Notes under the pieces: generated by a model
What the model was told of the DNA's origin: nothing
What the model saw: the letters and a program-made list of their open reading frames with translations, nothing else
Databases searched by the model: none
Virus record (IMG/VR): IMGVR_UViG_3300044971_000900
Coordinates: 1-32,785 of that record
Origin: a virus
Length of the DNA: 32,785 nucleotides
Reading direction: 5' to 3' (one strand)
Program-made: the position numbers and the translations under genes
Part shown: positions 15,148 through 23,145 of the stretch, one piece after another
Numbering within the stretch: position 1 is the stretch's first letter
Layout of the letters: the number at the start of each line of letters is the position of its first letter

Positions 15148-15163
15148 TTAATTAAGACATAGT

Positions 15164-18103
15164 ATGCCAAATTGGAAAAAAGTCATAGTATCAGGCTCTG
15201 ATGCTGCATTAAGTACGCTAATAGTAACTGGAGCCGCAGCTATCGGAACATCTAGCTTAGGAGCTAGCGAAAACACCTTAACTTTAGGTGCTCGTGATTC
15301 AGTAAACGAGGGAGCTCAATTAGGATTCAATGCTCCTGGAGGATCGTATATTTCATCTTCATTCCTTGATCTTTACCAAAACAGATTTAGAATACTTAAA
15401 GGCACAAACGCTAGTAGTACTGCAGAAGTTGCTAGCTGGAATATGCATACCCTGCAAGCAGCGTTACCTGCGTATAATAGTGTATCAGCATTTCCAGGAA
15501 CAGCAGTAGCAACCTTAGCAGTAGATAGCGGTGGTAATATACTTACAATTGCAGGCGGTGGATCTGGAACAGTAACATCCATAGCAACTACCGGTAACGT
15601 ATCAGGCATTACTTTAACTGGAGGCACAATTACCACTTCAGGTACAATTACACTAGGTGGATCGGTTACTGGATTAACTAATGCCAACCTATCGGGTACT
15701 GCGGGCATTACAAATGCCAACTTAGCAAACAGTAGTGTGACGATTGGCTCGACTGCAATATCGCTAGGAGGGACATCTACAACCTTAGCAGGATTAACCA
15801 ACGTAACTTCTACAAACTTTACTGGGTCATTATTAGGTACAGCATCATTTGCTACATCAGCATCGGTAGCAGCTACGTCATCTAAGGTAATTTCTCAAGG
15901 TTCTATTTCTGGTGGTACTCATTATTTTTTAATTTCGGGTGAAGATATATCAAGCGGTCCAGTAGCAGCAACCGTACGGACTAGTAACTTAACATATAAT
16001 TCTACCACTAATACATTACCAACAACAGCATCATGGGCAACTAACGTAGTTGGTGGTATTGGAGTAACAAGTGTTGGAGGTACTGGCACAGTTAACGGAA
16101 TAACACTAACTGGTACAGTAACAAGTACTGGCAACTTGACTTTAGGAGGTACACTTTCTGGTATTGGCAACTCACAATTAACAAATAGCTCCATTACGAT
16201 AGCAGGCACAAGTACAGCATTGGGTAGTTCAATTGCACAATCAACAATCTTGGCGGGCTCAGGAGTGTTCTCAGGCTCTGCTCAGATTACTGGACTAACC
16301 AATTCCAATTTATCAGGAACTGCTGGAATCACAAATGCCAATTTAGCAAATAGTAGTGTTACGATTGGTTCCACAGCAATAAGTCTAGGAGCATCCTCTA
16401 CAACATTAGCAGGTTTAACTAATGTCACTTCTACAAACTTTACTGGGTCACTACAAGGTACAGCTTCGTTAGCAACAACTGCAACAACAGCTTCGTTTGT
16501 TAAAACCATAAATACAGTTAACAATACAGCTTACTATTTAACTGGAGTCGATTCTGATAATGGTACACTAAGTCCGGAACAGCTTTATACTTTTGGTGGA
16601 GTATCTTATAATCCTGACACCAATACAATGTCCATCTCTGGTGGAGGTGGTACAATCGTTGGTTCATTAAATGGAACGGTAAATGGAACGGCATCTTGGG
16701 CAACCAATGTGGTTAATAACGGAGTGACATCAGTCGGCGGTACTGGAACTGTTAACGGTATCTCTTTATCAGGTACAGTAACAAGTACTGGCAACTTGAC
16801 TTTGGGTGGTACTCTTTCCGGAATTGGCAACTCACAACTGACAAATAGTAGTGTTACAATCGGATCAACCGGTATATCATTAGGTGGAACATCAACAACA
16901 CTAGCAGGTCTAACTAACGTAACATCGACTAACTTTACCGGTTCTTTATTCGGTACAGCATCCGCAGCTTCATCCGCCTCTCTCGCATTAAATGCGGAAA
17001 TCGGTAAGACGGTAATGTTAACAGATACCAATGGGATCAACGCCAATTACTACCCCACATTTGTTGGAGCAACTTCAGCAAACGCCGGTGTTTTAGTTGA
17101 TAGTTCTGGTATAACATATAACCCCAGTACAAATACGTTAACCGCTACAACGTTTGTCGGTGCATTAACGGGTAACGCAACAACTGCTACTAGTGCAACA
17201 ACTGCTACTAGTGCAACAACTGCTACTTCAGCAACAACTGCAACAACAGCAGCATCAGCTAGTAGTATACTACCTAGCACCGTTACGGGTACTGTTCCGG
17301 TTCCATTTATGTCAACAAAAACACCAGGTGTCGCAGCATACTTAGGTGGTGACACTGTTTTAACATACAATACTAGCACAGGAACATTGAATGCATCAGG
17401 ATTCAGTGGAACAACCTTCACTGGAACAACCTTTAGTGGAAACGCAGCAACTGCAACCACAGCACAGTCTGCTAGTACAGCGCTAGTAACAACAGCCGCT
17501 GTTCACTATCCTATATTTGTAGACGCTAATAATGCAACTCCTGCCTCTGAAAAATTAGGTACAGTATCTGGCTACAACTTCAATCCAGGCACTGTAAGAT
17601 TAGAGATTACCGGATCATTATTTGCCACAAATATAACGGGTTCACTTCAAGGAACAGCCTCGTACGCCACAATGGCATCACAAAGTGGATATACAATGCA
17701 ATTTGTATTAGCTACTACTGGGTCAAATCCAGCCGCAAGCACAATCTACCGCTTGGGGGCTCCAGTACGAAATCAGTTAAACACCACAACAGGACGAACT
17801 AGAATATATGTACCAAGACCTGGAAAAGTGAGGCATGCTCACATATACATTAGAACAAACGGAACTCTTGCCTCTGCAGGAACATCAACACTAACTTTGA
17901 ATAAAAATTCTAGTATTGGTGAAACAATAGCAACATCAACTACTGCAGGATCAAGTGCAGACGCAGTTATATCAAGTACTGCAGTGTCTATGAGTGTCGC
18001 GCAGGGTGATTTTTTAGAAATTAACTGGACAACCCCAGCATGGGCAACACTACCGACTGCAGTTGAAGCTAACGCAATAATTTACATTGAAAATAATATA
18101 TAA
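15164..18103 (+). CDS. Large repeat-rich tail fibre protein, copy 2
   Basis: 979 residues, no Cys, very rich in Ser, Thr, Gly, Ala and Val. The N-terminal anchor MPNWKKVIVSGSDAALS matches the first fibre. The shaft has at least three copies of a module of the type TSVGGTGTVNGITLTGTVTS, then TLGGTLSGIGNSQLTNSS, then ISLGGTSTTLAGLTNVTSTN and FTGSLxGTAS; two of these copies are about 220 residues apart. A low-complexity (ATTATS) stretch lies near residues 672-695. The last about 110 residues differ: GRTRIYVPRPGKVRHAHIYI to the end looks like a globular beta-sandwich tip, a candidate receptor-binding domain. Probably the long tail fibre or a side fibre. Confidence 0.8.
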   Translation: MPNWKKVIVSGSDAALSTLIVTGAAAIGTSSLGASENTLTLGARDSVNEGAQLGFNAPGGSYISSSFLDLYQNRFRILKGTNASSTAEVASWNMHTLQAALPAYNSVSAFPGTAVATLAVDSGGNILTIAGGGSGTVTSIATTGNVSGITLTGGTITTSGTITLGGSVTGLTNANLSGTAGITNANLANSSVTIGSTAISLGGTSTTLAGLTNVTSTNFTGSLLGTASFATSASVAATSSKVISQGSISGGTHYFLISGEDISSGPVAATVRTSNLTYNSTTNTLPTTASWATNVVGGIGVTSVGGTGTVNGITLTGTVTSTGNLTLGGTLSGIGNSQLTNSSITIAGTSTALGSSIAQSTILAGSGVFSGSAQITGLTNSNLSGTAGITNANLANSSVTIGSTAISLGASSTTLAGLTNVTSTNFTGSLQGTASLATTATTASFVKTINTVNNTAYYLTGVDSDNGTLSPEQLYTFGGVSYNPDTNTMSISGGGGTIVGSLNGTVNGTASWATNVVNNGVTSVGGTGTVNGISLSGTVTSTGNLTLGGTLSGIGNSQLTNSSVTIGSTGISLGGTSTTLAGLTNVTSTNFTGSLFGTASAASSASLALNAEIGKTVMLTDTNGINANYYPTFVGATSANAGVLVDSSGITYNPSTNTLTATTFVGALTGNATTATSATTATSATTATSATTATTAASASSILPSTVTGTVPVPFMSTKTPGVAAYLGGDTVLTYNTSTGTLNASGFSGTTFTGTTFSGNAATATTAQSASTALVTTAAVHYPIFVDANNATPASEKLGTVSGYNFNPGTVRLEITGSLFATNITGSLQGTASYATMASQSGYTMQFVLATTGSNPAASTIYRLGAPVRNQLNTTTGRTRIYVPRPGKVRHAHIYIRTNGTLASAGTSTLTLNKNSSIGETIATSTTAGSSADAVISSTAVSMSVAQGDFLEINWTTPAWATLPTAVEANAIIYIENNI
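15172..15192 (+). repeat. Direct repeat shared by the two fibre gene starts (copy 2)
   Basis: Identical over 21 bases to 12843-12863. The two copies are 2329 bases apart in the same orientation and bracket most of the first fibre and both small paralogues. Confidence 0.75.
16027..16180 (+). repeat. Fibre shaft repeat, copy with partner 660 bases downstream
   Basis: This segment matches 16688-16840 closely. The stretch 16112-16143 is identical to 16772-16803 (starting GGTACAGTAACAAGTACTGG), exactly 660 bases apart. It codes for the TSVGGTGTVNGITL to LSGIGNSQLTNSS part of the shaft. Such near-identical DNA suggests a recent duplication or gene conversion. Confidence 0.7.
16688..16840 (+). repeat. 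Fibre shaft repeat, second copy
   Basis: Partner of 16027-16180, with one codon fewer near its start (VVNNGVTS against VVGGIGVTS). Parts are identical in DNA and parts differ only at third codon positions. Confidence 0.7.
17177..17248 (+). repeat. 18-base tandem repeat inside fibre gene
   Basis: Four head-to-tail copies of an 18-base unit, GCAACAACTGCTACTAGT; the first two are identical, the third and fourth differ at the end. It encodes ATTATS. Unit number can change by slippage in frame, which would lengthen or shorten the fibre by six residues per unit. Confidence 0.85.
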
Positions 18104-18106
18104 TAT

Positions 18107-18631
18107 ATGCCAACATCATACACATACGCAAGACAAGGAAACGGCGTAGATTCGTGGATTGCTGTAGAAACAGACGATACTGGAGAGGTTACTAGTAAAT
18201 ACATGGTATACGAGGATCCAAACAAAAAAGCAACAATCCGCGAATTTGAAAAACTATCAACAGAGGATATAGCTTCTTTCAAGAGCATCATTGGAGTTAC
18301 TGGAGGAGGTGGAGGATCTGTTACATTAACATCTGGAGAGGGTATTGATGTAGTAGATAATGGAAATGGATCTTATACCATTAACTCAACCGGAGGTGGC
18401 GGAAGTGTCAAACTTATGGCTGATAAGGGTATTATCATAAGCGAAATAGACGGAGGTTACTCAATCGGTGTTGATTTTAAAGCTTTTGCTGAACGCGGAA
18501 TTATTGGAGAAAGGTATACTGGTGTAGTACCAGTTTTCGATGGTAAGTCTACTAACTTTCTAGATTTTCGATATGGATTACTTGTAAGTGTAAAAGGAGA
18601 TGGCGCTAATGAAATGCCTTCAGAAGGGTAA
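18107..18631 (+). CDS. Small fibre-associated structural protein
   Basis: 174 residues. An N-terminal part with YARQGNGVDSWIAVETDDTG is followed by a charged helix (REFEKLSTEDIASFKSIIG), then two Gly-rich linkers (TGGGGGS near 100 bases apart in the gene) that flank a beta-type unit (VTLTSGEGIDVVDNGNGSYT). A C-terminal part, GIIGERYTGVVPVFDGKST to the end, follows. The start is three bases after the second fibre stop, so the two are co-translated and probably co-assembled. The Gly-linked beta units suit a fibre tip or collar accessory. No named family recognised. Confidence 0.65.
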   Translation: MPTSYTYARQGNGVDSWIAVETDDTGEVTSKYMVYEDPNKKATIREFEKLSTEDIASFKSIIGVTGGGGGSVTLTSGEGIDVVDNGNGSYTINSTGGGGSVKLMADKGIIISEIDGGYSIGVDFKAFAERGIIGERYTGVVPVFDGKSTNFLDFRYGLLVSVKGDGANEMPSEG

Positions 18632-18652
18632 CACTTTACAAAAAACACAACA

Positions 18653-18660
18653 TATTTATT
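18653..18660 (+). promoter_or_regulatory. Putative late-promoter octamer TATTTATT
   Basis: TATTTATT, 18 bases before the ATG at 18679, in the 47-base gap after the fibre-associated gene. Promoter role inferred. Confidence 0.45.
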
Positions 18661-18678
18661 AATACAAAAAACAACGTT

Positions 18679-18951
18679 ATGAGCACAGTTAAGTTTACGG
18701 AAGAAGAATTGAACAGCATTAGAACAATTCAAGAAGAGTATAGCACAGTTGGAATCCAGTTGGTGCAACTCAAGCTAGCTAAAAAAACAAGCGAGGAATA
18801 TCTTGCAGCGTTACAGCAGGAAGAAGATAGAATCGTAGAGCAGATAGATAGCATCAACACAAGAGAGAAAGAGCTTACAGAGGCCCTCAACGACAAGTAC
18901 GGCATCGGCTCACTTGATATGACTACTGGAGAGTTTACTCCAAATAGTTAA
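18679..18951 (+). CDS. Small coiled-coil protein upstream of tail sheath
   Basis: 90 residues. Almost the whole chain is a charged helix with heptad spacing (FTEEELNSIRTIQEEY to about residue 75), ending in a short conserved-looking tail KYGIGSLDMTTGEFTPNS. Similar small proteins, with a KYG-G-hydrophobic-D-x-x-T-G-x-F end, accompany structural genes of other marine T4-like phages, from memory; their function is unknown. It has its own octamer upstream and another between it and the sheath gene. Confidence 0.7.
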   Translation: MSTVKFTEEELNSIRTIQEEYSTVGIQLVQLKLAKKTSEEYLAALQQEEDRIVEQIDSINTREKELTEALNDKYGIGSLDMTTGEFTPNS

Positions 18952-18983
18952 AAAAATATATAGGTTTCGGGTTATAGAAGACA

Positions 18984-18991
18984 TATTTATT
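18984..18991 (+). promoter_or_regulatory. Putative late-promoter octamer TATTTATT before tail sheath
   Basis: TATTTATT, 25 bases before the sheath ATG at 19017. The intervening leader is A-rich and has no Shine-Dalgarno sequence. Promoter role inferred. Confidence 0.5.
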
Positions 18992-19016
18992 TAAGAAAAC
19001 AAAATAACAACGAAAC

Positions 19017-21404
19017 ATGGCAGAAAAAATTGTTAGTCCTGGAGTTTTTACAAACGAAAAGGACTTATCTTTCTTACCAGCAGGAATTGCAGCAATCGGT
19101 GCTGCTATTGTGGGTCCAACTAAGAAAGGACCTGCTTTTGTTCCTACCGTAATTGAGAACTTCGATCAGTTTATTGCACAATTTGGTGGCTTAAGCGAAA
19201 ACACTTACGTACCATACGCAGTAAAAAGCTACTTAAATGCTGCAAGCACAGTAACAGTGGTGCGTGTTCTTCAAGAGGGCGGATACAATGCAAAAGCAGT
19301 TCATATTGTACATACTACTGGATCTATTAATAGATTGGTTGGTGTAATCTTACCAACTAAGAACACTTCAAATGGAGCATCTACTGGTAATGGATTCGAA
19401 GCATCTGCATTCTCAGCCGGATCAGTAACTGGATCTTTCGGATTCACTCTATCAGGTTCGGGAGTAACAGCACAAATCTTAACAGCTTCCGCAAATCCTA
19501 ACAATGTTAGTAACTTTGAGAACGTACTTGGTACCTCTCCTCAAGGTGGTAAGAAGGGGTATGTGTATGTGTGGTTTGACAACTACTTGAAATCTACTCC
19601 AGGACTAAGCGGATCTGTACAGTTTATTACTGGATCAACTACAGCTTTTGTAGATTACTCAAGTTCAATCTACGGAGATGCAACTAACGCAGCTACACCA
19701 TACATCACATCACAAATCATTGGTGGAGCTAAATTAGACCTATTCAAAATCAACACAATTGCTGACGGTACAGATACAAACACATCTATCAAAGCTAGTA
19801 TCATCAATACTACTTTACCAGGTGGAAACCCAGCAAGTGATTACGGATCATTTACTTTATTAGTTCGTGATTACAATGATACAGACCAACGTCCAGTAGT
19901 ATTAGAATCTTATGCTAACTTGACTCTAGATCCAGATTCATCTAACTACATTGCTAGACGAATTGGTGATAGATACAAAACTGTATCCGATACAGGAGTT
20001 GTAACTGTGAATGGTGACTATGATAACGTATCTCAGTACATTTACATTGAGTGTGTTGATGATGTTAAGAATAAAGCAATCACTCCTAATGTTAAACCAT
20101 TTGGATACGATGCTTACGTTCAACCAGTATCTTCATCTTACAGCTTCCCAACTGCATCTTTCATTAAACAAGATACAATAATCAACGGAGCTTATAATAA
20201 GAAAGCTTATTACGGACACGACTTTGCTACCACAGCAGACAACAACAACTTCTTGTTGCCACTCGCTAACGGTACTGCACAAGTAGCTGGAAACGACTTC
20301 AACTTAGATGAGTGTTTCATCCACCCAAGTGCATCTGCAACAGATGGTAATTCTTCATTCACTGGAGGAGCAAGCATCTCAGGATCTACTTTCGCAGGTG
20401 TTGATATCTCTAACGTATTGAAATTCACTATAGGTTTCCAAGGTGGATTTGATGGAGATGATCCTGCTAAGTCTAAAAATGTTGGAGCTAACATCCTACC
20501 TACAAATGTATTCGGTATGGATTGTTCAACAGCAAGCACAGCTGGTTCAATTGCTTACATCAAAGCATTAAACACTATTGCAAACTCTGACGAGGTTGAT
20601 GTTAACTTAATCGTTACTCCAGGAATCAACGTAGCTGATCACGCATCAGTTGTTAATAAAGTGATCGAAGTAGCAGAAGATCGTGGAGATGCATTTGCAA
20701 TCGTTGATCCAATTGCTTACGGAAACACATTAGGTGCAGCAGTAAACGCAATCGCACAAGCAGGTCTAGATACAAACTACGCAGCTACTTACTGGCCATG
20801 GGTTAAGATTCTTGACACTGACAAAAACAAACCAGTATGGGTTCCACCATCAGCAGTATTGCCACGAGTATTTGCTAACACAGATAACGTAGCTTACGAG
20901 TGGTTCGCACCAGCAGGTTTGAACAGAGGTGGTCTTCGTGAGGTAATCGATGTAGAAAGAAAACTTGCTCAAGCAGATCGTGACGATCTTTATGATAACA
21001 GAATCAACGCAATTGCAACATTCCCTAATCAAGGAGTATGTGTGTGGGGTCAAAAAACACTACAAGCAGCTCCAAGTGCATTAGATAGAATCAATGTAAG
21101 AAGATTGTTGATCGCATTGAAGAAATTCATTGCAAGCTCTTCAAGATATTTGGTATTCGAGAACAATACAACTGAAACTCGTCAAAGATTCTTGAACATT
21201 GTGACTCCATACTTGGAAACAGTAAAATCTCGTCAAGGATTATACGCTTACCGAGTAATCATGGATGAAACAAACAACACTCCTGATGTAATTGACAGAA
21301 ATGAAATGTACGGACAAATTTACATCCAGCCTGCAAAAGCTGCTGAATTTATCGTACTAGACTTCAATATCTTACCTACTGGAGCAACTTTTGATAACGC
21401 TTAA
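19017..21404 (+). CDS. 18: Contractile tail sheath protein (T4 gp18-like)
   Basis: 795 residues, longer than T4 gp18 (659). It polymerises around the tail tube and contracts on infection. The N-terminus (SPGVFTNEKDLSFLPAGIAA, then IGAAIVGPTKKGPAFVPTVI) and the block FDQFIAQFGGLSENTYVPYA are hallmark sheath sequences. The C-terminal third has the conserved YWPWVKILD, VPPSAVLPRVFANTDN and WFAPAGLNRGGLREVIDVER blocks, and the C-terminal strand is present (IQPAKAAEFIVLDFNILPTG). The variable middle (about residues 115-500) accounts for the extra length. ATG at 19017 has an A-rich leader. The tube gene follows after 18 bases. Confidence 0.96.
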   Translation: MAEKIVSPGVFTNEKDLSFLPAGIAAIGAAIVGPTKKGPAFVPTVIENFDQFIAQFGGLSENTYVPYAVKSYLNAASTVTVVRVLQEGGYNAKAVHIVHTTGSINRLVGVILPTKNTSNGASTGNGFEASAFSAGSVTGSFGFTLSGSGVTAQILTASANPNNVSNFENVLGTSPQGGKKGYVYVWFDNYLKSTPGLSGSVQFITGSTTAFVDYSSSIYGDATNAATPYITSQIIGGAKLDLFKINTIADGTDTNTSIKASIINTTLPGGNPASDYGSFTLLVRDYNDTDQRPVVLESYANLTLDPDSSNYIARRIGDRYKTVSDTGVVTVNGDYDNVSQYIYIECVDDVKNKAITPNVKPFGYDAYVQPVSSSYSFPTASFIKQDTIINGAYNKKAYYGHDFATTADNNNFLLPLANGTAQVAGNDFNLDECFIHPSASATDGNSSFTGGASISGSTFAGVDISNVLKFTIGFQGGFDGDDPAKSKNVGANILPTNVFGMDCSTASTAGSIAYIKALNTIANSDEVDVNLIVTPGINVADHASVVNKVIEVAEDRGDAFAIVDPIAYGNTLGAAVNAIAQAGLDTNYAATYWPWVKILDTDKNKPVWVPPSAVLPRVFANTDNVAYEWFAPAGLNRGGLREVIDVERKLAQADRDDLYDNRINAIATFPNQGVCVWGQKTLQAAPSALDRINVRRLLIALKKFIASSSRYLVFENNTTETRQRFLNIVTPYLETVKSRQGLYAYRVIMDETNNTPDVIDRNEMYGQIYIQPAKAAEFIVLDFNILPTGATFDNA

Positions 21405-21412
21405 TACTTATA
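21405..21412 (+). promoter_or_regulatory. Putative promoter octamer TACTTATA between sheath and tube
   Basis: TACTTATA sits directly after the sheath stop and 10 bases before the tube ATG at 21423. C variant of the recurrent octamer. It could provide extra tube transcripts; inferred. Confidence 0.38.
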
Positions 21413-21422
21413 GAAAAGAGAT

Positions 21423-21911
21423 ATGGCTAATTTAATTGAAAACGACAAGATATTCTATACCAACTACGAGCCGAAGGTACAGAATAGATTTATACTAGAG
21501 ATTGATGGTATTCCATCATTCTTATGCAAAAAGGTCTCTCGTCCCCAGTTGGAGTGTGGTGAGGTTGTGTTAGATCACATCAACATCATTCGTAAGATGA
21601 AAGGAAAATGTAAGTGGGGTGATATCACTATTACAATGTACGATTCAATCGTGCCTTCTGGAGCTCAAGCCGTAATGGAGTGGGTAAGAACAGCACACGA
21701 ATCTGTAACTGGTAGAGATGGCTATGCTGACTTCTATAAGAGAAACTTTGACATCTTCGTACTAGGTCCAGTAGGAGATAAGATTGAAAACTGGAAGATT
21801 TGGGGTGCTTACATTAAGACAGCTCAATTCGGAGACATGGATTGGTCTACTGAAACACCAGTTGAAATCTCTCTTACATTAGGAATCGACTACGCAGTAC
21901 TTGAGTATTAA
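21423..21911 (+). CDS. 19: Tail tube protein (T4 gp19-like)
   Basis: 162 residues, the same size as T4 gp19 (163). Hexamers stack to form the inner tube that carries DNA. Recognisable features are NRFILEIDGIPSFLCKKVSR near the N-terminus, ITITMYDSIVPSGAQAVMEW in the middle and GDMDWSTETPVEISLTLGID near the C-terminus, the standard tube beta-barrel pattern. It directly follows the sheath gene as in T4 and is followed by a strong terminator, so sheath and tube form one expression block. Confidence 0.95.
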   Translation: MANLIENDKIFYTNYEPKVQNRFILEIDGIPSFLCKKVSRPQLECGEVVLDHINIIRKMKGKCKWGDITITMYDSIVPSGAQAVMEWVRTAHESVTGRDGYADFYKRNFDIFVLGPVGDKIENWKIWGAYIKTAQFGDMDWSTETPVEISLTLGIDYAVLEY

Positions 21912-21940
21912 TAAGGACTGGGAAGTTCCCAATCGAACAA

Positions 21941-21968
21941 AGCCAACCGTAAAAAGTTGGCTTTTTTT
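21941..21968 (+). terminator. Intrinsic terminator after tail tube gene
   Basis: Stem AGCCAAC/GTTGGCT (21941-21947 with 21956-21962), eight-base loop, then a run of T to 21968. It is 30 bases after the tube stop. Confidence 0.9.
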
Positions 21969-21980
21969 GTTTTCCGTGCA

Positions 21981-21988
21981 TACTTATA
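21981..21988 (+). promoter_or_regulatory. Putative promoter octamer TACTTATA before the gp26-like gene
   Basis: TACTTATA follows the tube terminator and precedes the ATG at 22014 by 25 bases, repeating the terminator-octamer-start order seen at 8697 and 23101. Confidence 0.45.
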
Positions 21989-22013
21989 AGAAAGTTACTA
22001 ATAAACAATATCT

Positions 22014-22895
22014 ATGAGCAAAGTTGTAAACGACGACTATCCAGGTCAAGCCCCAATGTCAGATGCTGACTTAAAACAAATGGTATTAAACAACCACGTA
22101 AACACAGGCACTCCTGACGAATTTACTAAAGGTGAATCTTCTAATGTTCCTACTGAGGTTATTCCATTACCAAGTAAAGGACGATTCTACCCAGAAGGAC
22201 ATCCACTAAGATCCGGTACTATTGAAATGAAGTACATGACTGCTAAGGAAGAAGACATCTTAGCATCTCAAAACCTTATTAAGCAGGGTGTTGTAATTGA
22301 TAAACTATTGCAATCATTGATTGTTACTAGAATCAACTACAATGACTTGTTGACAGTGGATAAGAATGCAATCTTTATTGCAGCTCGTATATTAGCTTAT
22401 GGTCCAGATTATACTGTAGAGATTGCTTGTCCTAGTTGTGGTGAAAAATCAAAACACACAATTGATTTACAGCAGTTCTCTGAAAAGGCTATTGATTGGA
22501 ACGTATTTGAGGAAGGAGAAATTTATCATAAGTTTAATCTTCCAGTCTCTAAAAATGTACTAACATTAAAGATGTTATCACATGGAGATGAGAAAAAAAT
22601 TGAAGAGGCAGCAAAAGCGTACAAAAAAGCATCTAAAACTTTAGGAGTTGATCGTGAGTTGACAACTAGATTAAAGCATGTTATTGTAGCTGTAGATGAC
22701 AACGAGGACAAAGCTTTTATCAATAAGTTTGTTGATACAATGTTTTCTCGAGACTCTTTAGCACTTCGCCAACACCTTAAACAAGTAACACCAGACATCG
22801 ACACAACTTTTGGCTATGAATGTCCGGCATGTGGATACGAGGTTCCAAACATGCAGCTGCCAATTGATGTGGGGTTTTTTTGGCCTGGGGTCTGA
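22014..22895 (+). CDS. 26: Baseplate / tail-assembly protein (T4 gp26-like) with zinc finger
   Basis: 293 residues, against 208 for T4 gp26. The region EVIPLPSKGRFYPEGHPLRS, then GTIEMKYMTAKEEDILASQN matches the T4 base-plate protein family that includes gp26. Two CxxC pairs, Cys139/Cys142 (ACPSCGEKS) and Cys270/Cys273 (ECPACGYEV), probably bind one zinc ion together. The chain ends DVGFFWPGV. Proteins of this type act in baseplate-hub or tail assembly and are not always kept in the virion. Just before the stop, GGGG plus seven T (22871-22881) lies where a second open frame begins, so some ribosomes may shift into the frame of the next entry. Confidence 0.8.
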   Translation: MSKVVNDDYPGQAPMSDADLKQMVLNNHVNTGTPDEFTKGESSNVPTEVIPLPSKGRFYPEGHPLRSGTIEMKYMTAKEEDILASQNLIKQGVVIDKLLQSLIVTRINYNDLLTVDKNAIFIAARILAYGPDYTVEIACPSCGEKSKHTIDLQQFSEKAIDWNVFEEGEIYHKFNLPVSKNVLTLKMLSHGDEKKIEEAAKAYKKASKTLGVDRELTTRLKHVIVAVDDNEDKAFINKFVDTMFSRDSLALRQHLKQVTPDIDTTFGYECPACGYEVPNMQLPIDVGFFWPGV

Positions 22896-23097
22896 TTACA
22901 AGGCCCACCTATACGATCAGCTCTTTGATCTCATGTATTACGGAAAGATGGGCTGGTTATGGACAGAACTCTACTCCCTACCGACGCATGTTAGGAATTA
23001 CTACTATAGGAAATTAGCTGACATTAAAGAAAAAGAGAACAAAGCGGAACAATCAGAAGCTGACAAAATTAGGTCATCCGCATCGCGACGAAGATAG
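22867..23097 (+). CDS. 51: Short second-frame protein overlapping gp26-like gene (gp51-like or frameshift extension)
   Basis: 76 residues if started at the ATG at 22867 (MWGFFGLGSDYKAHLYDQLF). The frame is +1 relative to the gp26-like gene and overlaps it by 29 bases. The core, LMYYGKMGWLWTELYSLPTH followed by VRNYYYRKLADIKEKEN, resembles short proteins that follow gp26 in other T4-like phages; in T4 gene 51 follows gene 26. It may be made by reinitiation at 22867 or as a C-terminal extension by a +1 or -2 shift on TTTTTTT (22875-22881), as in tail-assembly chaperone pairs. The end is a highly charged helix. Either mode is compatible with the sequence. A terminator follows at once. Confidence 0.7.
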   Translation: MWGFFGLGSDYKAHLYDQLFDLMYYGKMGWLWTELYSLPTHVRNYYYRKLADIKEKENKAEQSEADKIRSSASRRR

Positions 23098-23100
23098 TAT

Positions 23101-23124
23101 AAGCCAGTGAAACGCTGGCTTTTT
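23101..23124 (+). terminator. Intrinsic terminator after the gp26/gp51-like pair
   Basis: Stem AAGCCAG/CTGGCTT (23101-23107 with 23115-23121), seven-base loop, then T to 23124. It starts three bases after the stop codon at 23097. Confidence 0.9.
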
Positions 23125-23137
23125 CTTATCACTAAAC

Positions 23138-23145
23138 TATTTATA
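23138..23145 (+). promoter_or_regulatory. Putative late-promoter octamer TATTTATA
   Basis: TATTTATA, 13 bases before the ATG at 23159 and directly after a terminator. Probably serves the long run from 23159 to 30896, in which I find no further octamer. Confidence 0.5.

Noticed and set aside
17177-17248. Tandem repeats as a possible CRISPR array
   Set aside because: The 18-base units are contiguous without spacers and lie in frame within a fibre gene.
15373-17460. Several antisense open frames across the second fibre, rich in Val and Pro
   Set aside because: They mirror Thr, Gly and Asn codons of the repeats, have no independent start signals and no family likeness.
22810-22866. Upstream part of the second frame, from a TTG at 22810
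   Set aside because: This part lies entirely within the zinc-finger-coding end of the gp26-like gene and its peptide has no family resemblance; the likeness begins at or after 22867.
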